This document shows, piece after piece, positions 6,100-9,193 of a stretch of DNA of 9,193 nucleotides. The notes under the pieces were generated by a model. The model was not told where the DNA came from. It ran no database searches and saw only the letters and a list, made by a program, of their open reading frames with translations. The translations under genes and the position numbers were made by a program. How positions within the stretch are numbered: the stretch's first letter is position 1; each line of letters opens with the position of its first letter. This DNA comes from JAFAZI01 sp035501255 (GTDB lineage: Bacteria > Actinomycetota > Actinomycetes > JAFAQI01). The DNA is taken from the NCBI GenBank assembly GCA_035501255.1, contig DATJWM010000139.1, positions 1 through 9,193 on the forward strand. The letters are read 5' to 3'.

Positions 6100-6148
6100 A
6101 GGCGCTTAGCTCGCCTCTAACGGCCATCTGCGGATGGCTCGGCGAGCC
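6100..6148. terminator. Cluster of terminator-like hairpins between asd and tRNA-Pro
   Basis: Three short stems follow the asd stop: AGGCG/CGCCT (6100-6116, 7-base loop), GCCATC-TGCG-GATGGC (6123-6138) and GGCTC-GGC-GAGCC (6136-6148). The last two share three bases and so are mutually exclusive. They sit between convergent genes and could end transcription from both sides. None has a good T-run, which is common in high-GC actinobacteria. Confidence 0.5.
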
Positions 6149-6158
6149 CGAAATCACG

Positions 6159-6235
6159 TGGTCGGGATGGCGGGATTTGAACCCACGACCCCCTCGTCCC
6201 GAACGAGGTGCGCTACCAAGCTGCGCTACATCCCG
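6159..6235 (-). tRNA. tRNA-Pro, anticodon CGG, with encoded CCA
   Basis: On the minus strand, the acceptor stem CGGGATG pairs with CATCCCG, the D-arm is GCGC-AGCTTGGTA-GCGC, and the anticodon stem CCTCG/CGAGG carries the loop TTCGGGA, giving anticodon CGG for the CCG codon. The T-arm is GTGGG-TTCAAAT-CCCGC-like. The discriminator is A (6162) and the next three bases (6161-6159) read CCA, so the 3' end is genome-encoded. Total length is 77 nt. Confidence 0.95.
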
Positions 6236-6247
6236 ATTGCGTTCAGC

Positions 6248-6253
6248 AGTCTA
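6248..6253 (-). promoter_or_regulatory. Probable -10 box of tRNA-Pro
   Basis: The minus strand reads TAGACT, the same hexamer as at lysC, 12 bases before the tRNA 5' end, leaving a leader of about 5 bases for RNase P to remove. Its first three bases are the stop codon of the upstream phosphoesterase gene. No clear -35 box is visible. Confidence 0.4.
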
Positions 6254-7153
6254 GGACAGGTCGCGCGAGCGGGTCGCCGGGACGAGGGTCAGCAGGGTCG
6301 CCTCGGGGTGGCACGCGAAGCGCACCGGAGCGTACGGCGAGGTGCCGAGGCCGGCCGAGACGTGCAGGTAGCGCCCCGCCCGCCATCGGGTGAGACCGCG
6401 GGCGAGTCGGCGGTCGAGACCGCAGTTGGTGACGAGCGCGCCAACACCGGGCAGCCGCAACTGGCCGCCGTGGGTATGGCCGCTCATCACCAACGCGAAG
6501 CCGTCGGCGGCGAACGCGTCGATCACGCGCGGTTCGGGGCAGTGCGAGAGGCCGATCCCGACGTCCCCGGTCACTGGGCCGGCGATCTTGTCGTAGTGGT
6601 CGGCGTGGAGGTGTGCATCACTCACCCCGCCGAGCTCGACCCGCAATCCCTTGATCACGATCGTCGTCCGCCGGTGGGTGAGGTCGAGCCAGCCCGAGCG
6701 GGTGAAGGCGCCGCGTAACTCCCCCCAGGGGAGTGGGCGTCCGTAGGTGCGCGCGTCGCGCTCCGGGTTGAGGTAGCGCGCCGGGTTCTTCGGAGTGGGT
6801 TCGAACCAGTCGTTGGAGCCAGGGACGAACGCGCCCGGCCTCGCGAGCAGCGGTCCCATCGCGTCAAGAACCTCCGGCACGCCCTGCTGGGAAGCGAGGT
6901 TGTCGCCGGTGTTGATCACCAGATCCGGCTCGAGTGCGACCAGCGAGCGCACCCAGGCGACCTTCCACGGCTGGTTCGGGGTCGCATGCAGGTCGGACAC
7001 GTGCAGGACGGAGATCGGGTCCGCGCCGTCCGGGAGGATCGGTACGTCGACCCGCCGCAGCCGGAACGCCTTGCGCTCATAACCCCACGCGTAGAGCCCG
7101 GTCGCGGCACCGGCGGCCACCAGCGTGAGCGGAAATCCGATCAGGGCGCGCAT
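6251..7153 (-). CDS. Membrane-anchored metallophosphoesterase, YkuE/YaeI-like
   Basis: The 300-residue product is a calcineurin-like two-metal phosphoesterase. Residues 5-22 form one hydrophobic segment followed by YERK, so it is probably anchored with an N-terminal transmembrane helix. Metal-site motifs appear in family order: SDLH (53-56), GDN (83-85), GSND (112-115), LSHCPE (202-207) and SGHTHGGQLRLPG (224-236). The usual GNH-D/E motif reads GSND, so the motif His is Ser; I recall this variant in actinobacterial relatives, but it would alter catalysis relative to typical members. The substrate is unknown; related YaeI and YkuE proteins have been tied to lipid-linked or cell-envelope phosphates. 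It lies between yqeY and a penicillin-binding protein, as does the mycobacterial gene beside ponA2. ATG 7153 has no Shine-Dalgarno and probably starts a leaderless mRNA. Confidence 0.9.
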   Translation of the reverse strand: MRALIGFPLTLVAAGAATGLYAWGYERKAFRLRRVDVPILPDGADPISVLHVSDLHATPNQPWKVAWVRSLVALEPDLVINTGDNLASQQGVPEVLDAMGPLLARPGAFVPGSNDWFEPTPKNPARYLNPERDARTYGRPLPWGELRGAFTRSGWLDLTHRRTTIVIKGLRVELGGVSDAHLHADHYDKIAGPVTGDVGIGLSHCPEPRVIDAFAADGFALVMSGHTHGGQLRLPGVGALVTNCGLDRRLARGLTRWRAGRYLHVSAGLGTSPYAPVRFACHPEATLLTLVPATRSRDLS

Positions 7154-7159
7154 GAATTC

Positions 7160-7169
7160 AGCCTAGGCT
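7160..7169. promoter_or_regulatory. Palindromic dual -10 element for divergent leaderless genes
   Basis: The 10-bp perfect palindrome AGCCTAGGCT contains TAGGCT on both strands: 7164-7169 for yqeY (plus) and 7165-7160 for the phosphoesterase (minus). Each hexamer is followed by exactly 6 bases and then ATG (7176 plus, 7153 minus). The two boxes overlap by the central TA, so two polymerases cannot use them at once. A TTGAGC on the minus strand (7186-7181) is a possible -35 box for the phosphoesterase, with a short 15-base spacer; none is clear for yqeY. Confidence 0.6.
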
Positions 7170-7175
7170 TTGGCC

Positions 7176-7625
7176 ATGTCGCTCAAGGAGACGCTGCGCG
7201 ACGACATGGTCGCGGCGCTGAAAAGCAAGGACGAGCTGACCCTGTCGACGCTGCGGATGGCGTTGGCCGCGATCACGACCGAGGAAGTCGCCGGGAAATC
7301 GGCGCGGGAGCTCTCCGACGACGACATCGTCAAGGTGATCGCCCGCGAGGCCAAGAAGCGGCGTGAAGCCGCCGAGGCGTTCGAGGCGGCGGGACGTGAG
7401 GAGCTCGCCGCGCGGGAGCGAGCGGAGGGCGGGGTGCTCGACGGGTACCTTCCCGAGCAGCTTTCCGACGAGGACCTTCAGCAGATCGTGCGCACTGCGG
7501 TTGCCGAGAGCGGAGCGGCCGGGGCGTCCGCGATGGGTCAGGTGATGAAACTTGTCCAGCCGAGGGTTGCCGGCCGGGCCGAGGGCGGTCGGGTGGCCGC
7601 CGAGGTCCGCAAGCAGCTCGGCTGA
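7176..7625 (+). CDS. yqeY: GatB/YqeY domain-containing protein
   Basis: The 149-residue product matches the YqeY family, which resembles the tRNA-binding tail of GatB, a subunit of the Asp/Glu-tRNA amidotransferase. The role of stand-alone YqeY is not settled. Recognisable parts are the N-terminal helix SLKETLRDDMVAALKSKDELTLSTLRM, the charged helix around REAKKRREAAEAFEAAGREELAARERAE (about 58-85), the linker motif LDGYLPEQLSDEDL (about 88-101) and the C-terminal ASAMGQVMKLVQPRVAGRAEGGRVAAEVRK, typical of the family. I chose ATG 7176 over the in-frame TTG at 7170 because the former sits 6 bases after the -10 box. It converges on the penicillin-binding protein gene with only 15 bases between the stop codons and no obvious terminator. 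Confidence 0.93.
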   Translation: MSLKETLRDDMVAALKSKDELTLSTLRMALAAITTEEVAGKSARELSDDDIVKVIAREAKKRREAAEAFEAAGREELAARERAEGGVLDGYLPEQLSDEDLQQIVRTAVAESGAAGASAMGQVMKLVQPRVAGRAEGGRVAAEVRKQLG

Positions 7626-7640
7626 ATTCTGCTGGTCCCG

Positions 7641-9193
7641 CTACGGCCCGTGCCTGTGCTGGGGACGGTGGTGGCGAAAACGTCGTGGCAGCGTCAAGGT
7701 AGCGCCTCCCGCCGGACCTCGGCGGTGAGTGCCTGCCCCGACGTGGTGGTGGGCCGGTGTCTGCTTCGTTGTCGGCGGCGTTGTCGGCGCCGTACCTCCG
7801 TTGCTGAGGTAGACCGTGACGGTGGTGCCGGGGCTCGCGCTCGAGCCGGCGGCGGGATAGGTGCGGGCGACCGTTCCGGCGGCGTCGGTGCTGTCGACGG
7901 TCGTCTGGGACAACTGCGGATTGAACCCGGCGCTTCGCAATGCGGCCTGGGCCGACGTCGGGTTCTGTCCCTCGACGTCGGGGATCGGCGAGGTCGTCCC
8001 GGTCTCGTAGTAGCTGTCCGGTCCGCTGAATGCGGCGACCGGCAGTCCGGACAGCGCGGCGTTCATGGTTGTCTGCCAGATCGGGCCCGCGATCGTCGCG
8101 CCGTACACCTCGGAGTACGACGTCCCCCCGATCGGCTGGTAGTTCAGCGAACGGGTCGGGTGGCGGGGATTCACGACCATCGCGGCCGCGGCAAGCTGCG
8201 GGGTGTAGCCGGCGAACCAGGAGCCGGCGTTGTTGTCGAGCGTTCCGGTCTTCGCGGCGGAGGGCCGGCCGCTGAGCGACAGGCCGTACGCGGTGGCGCC
8301 GGGCTTGGTGAGGTCGCCCTCCAGGATCGAGGTCACGGTATTCGCGAGACCCGGGTCGATGACTTGGGTGCAGTGCGGTTTGGGCACGGGGTAGGAGTTG
8401 CCCTGACGGTCGACGATCTTGGTGATCGCGATCGGCTCGCAGTACTTACCGTGTGCGGCGATCGTCGCGTAGGCCCCCGCGACGTCGAGCGGGGAGAACC
8501 CGTATTGCGCGCCGGCTCCGAGCACGAACGGAGCGACCTGTTCGATCGGAGCGCCGGAGCCCTGGGTGACACCCATCGCCTGGGCGAGGCGCACCGGCCC
8601 GCACAGGCCGGTGCGCTGCTCGAGTTGGGCATAGAAGGTGTTGACGGAGTACCACGTGCCGGTTTCGAGGTTGAAGGTGCCGCTCTCGCCATCACCGGCG
8701 TTGCTCGGCGACCACGACGCGACCGGCTGACCGGCGCAGTTGGTCATCCCGCTCACGGTCACGGTGCTCGGCGAGGCGATCCGGGTGGACAACGGGATCC
8801 CTTGCTTCAACGCGTCGGTGAGGACGAACAGCTTGAACGTCGATCCGGCCTGGAAGCCATGGCTCCCGCCGTACTTCGTGTCCACGGCGTAGTCGATGCT
8901 GTTCTCGTGCTTCTTGGCGTCGTTTCCGTACGGCGCGGACACCGCAAGCGCCTTGATCTCGCCGGTGCCGGGCTGCTCCAGAGCCTCGGCACCGATGACG
9001 TGTGACACCGGTTCGGAGGAGTTGACCCGGCTGTGCACGCCTTCCTCGGCTGCTCGCTGCATCTTCGGGCTCAGCGTCGTCGTAACCGTCAACCCTCCAC
9101 GCCGCAAGAGTGATAGGCCCAGTCCGGGGGTCGTCTTGAAGACGTGCTTGACGTAGTCGCAGAAGTAGCCGTATCGCGAGCTGGTGCAGTCGT
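7641..9193 (-). CDS. Class A penicillin-binding protein with PASTA domain, C-terminal part (5' end outside window)
   Basis: This bifunctional enzyme polymerises glycan strands and cross-links peptides outside the cell. The frame is open to the window edge, so the N-terminal membrane anchor and glycosyltransferase (GT51) domain lie beyond it. The visible part begins with the linker (RYGYFCDYV near 9170-9140; RRGGLTVTTTL near 9105-9075), then the transpeptidase: STFK with the catalytic Ser (8843-8832), SVN (8648-8640) and KTGT (about 8252-8241), all intact. One PASTA domain (about 7990-7797: IPDVEGQ, SAQAALRSAGFNP, GTVARTYPAAGSSASPGTTVTVYLS) follows, as in mycobacterial PonA2. It ends in a Thr/Pro linker and a His/Arg-rich tail. 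Its 3' end converges on yqeY; the phosphoesterase lies beyond. Confidence 0.95.
   Translation of the reverse strand, partial: DCTSSRYGYFCDYVKHVFKTTPGLGLSLLRRGGLTVTTTLSPKMQRAAEEGVHSRVNSSEPVSHVIGAEALEQPGTGEIKALAVSAPYGNDAKKHENSIDYAVDTKYGGSHGFQAGSTFKLFVLTDALKQGIPLSTRIASPSTVTVSGMTNCAGQPVASWSPSNAGDGESGTFNLETGTWYSVNTFYAQLEQRTGLCGPVRLAQAMGVTQGSGAPIEQVAPFVLGAGAQYGFSPLDVAGAYATIAAHGKYCEPIAITKIVDRQGNSYPVPKPHCTQVIDPGLANTVTSILEGDLTKPGATAYGLSLSGRPSAAKTGTLDNNAGSWFAGYTPQLAAAAMVVNPRHPTRSLNYQPIGGTSYSEVYGATIAGPIWQTTMNAALSGLPVAAFSGPDSYYETGTTSPIPDVEGQNPTSAQAALRSAGFNPQLSQTTVDSTDAAGTVARTYPAAGSSASPGTTVTVYLSNGGTAPTTPPTTKQTPAHHHVGAGTHRRGPAGGATLTLPRRFRHHRPQHRHGP
8589..8616. repeat. 11-bp perfect inverted repeat inside the penicillin-binding protein gene
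   Basis: GCGCACCGGCC (8589-8599) and GGCCGGTGCGC (8606-8616) are perfect complements around 6 bases, giving a strong GC-rich stem in the mRNA. It encodes RTGLCGPVR, between the SVN and KTG motifs. No T-run follows on either strand, so it is not a standard terminator. Confidence 0.8.

Noticed and set aside
6122..6148. Attachment site for an integrated element at the tRNA-Pro 3' end
   Set aside because: No second copy of the tRNA 3' end and no integrase gene are present in the window; the sequence is better read as terminator hairpins.
7170..7172. TTG 7170 as the yqeY start
   Set aside because: It adds only two residues and lies directly against the -10 box; ATG 7176 has the spacing expected for a leaderless start.
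7650..9005. 451-codon plus-strand open frame opposite the penicillin-binding protein
   Set aside because: The minus frame has intact STFK, SVN, KTG and a PASTA domain; the plus frame is Arg/Gly/Val-rich with no recognisable domain.
9105..9107. TTG as the start of the penicillin-binding protein
   Set aside because: The frame stays open to the window edge and the upstream residues (YGYFCDYV and following) match the linker of class A enzymes, so the true start is outside.

Overview
The window is a high-GC, chromosomal, housekeeping-type segment from an actinobacterium. The evidence is the base composition, GTG and TTG starts, TANNNT-type -10 boxes placed directly before start codons, a small actinobacterial-style SRP RNA, an aspartokinase with an internal beta-subunit start, and a PASTA-containing class A penicillin-binding protein next to a YkuE-like phosphoesterase. 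Recalled gene order in Mycobacterium (dnaX, ybaB, recR, lysC and asd in one region; ponA2 beside a metallophosphoesterase) agrees. I cannot name the genus from sequence alone.

Layout. (1) Positions 1-534: the 3' part of a probable secreted or lipoprotein gene of DUF4232 type. (2) 545-786: tRNA-Ser(GGA) on the minus strand and, divergent from it, the SRP RNA gene on the plus strand. (3) 813-3574: dnaX, ybaB and recR, a replication and recombination cluster. (4) 3575-3769: a 195-base gap with a 13-bp inverted repeat and the lysC promoter. (5) 3770-6087: lysC, with an in-frame internal start for a beta subunit, overlapping asd by ATGA; these are the first two steps of the aspartate pathway that lead to lysine/diaminopimelate, methionine and threonine. 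(6) 6088-6235: terminator-like hairpins and tRNA-Pro(CGG) on the minus strand. (7) 6251-7153 minus, a membrane-anchored metallophosphoesterase, and 7176-7625 plus, a GatB/YqeY protein, divergent from a 22-base intergenic region. (8) 7641 to the window end, minus: the C-terminal part of a class A penicillin-binding protein.

How the parts relate. DnaX loads the sliding clamp and YbaB and RecR follow it closely, so replication and repair functions are co-located. LysC and Asd make aspartate semialdehyde, the precursor of diaminopimelate for peptidoglycan, while the penicillin-binding protein at the other end polymerises and cross-links that peptidoglycan.

The most notable pattern is regulatory. 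Four protein genes (ybaB, lysC, the phosphoesterase and yqeY) have a TAGRCT hexamer ending exactly 6 bases before the ATG, the geometry of leaderless transcripts. In the phosphoesterase/yqeY pair the two -10 boxes are fused into one 10-bp palindrome. I see no mobile element, CRISPR array, defence system or clearly new multi-gene system; the window is mostly core genome.
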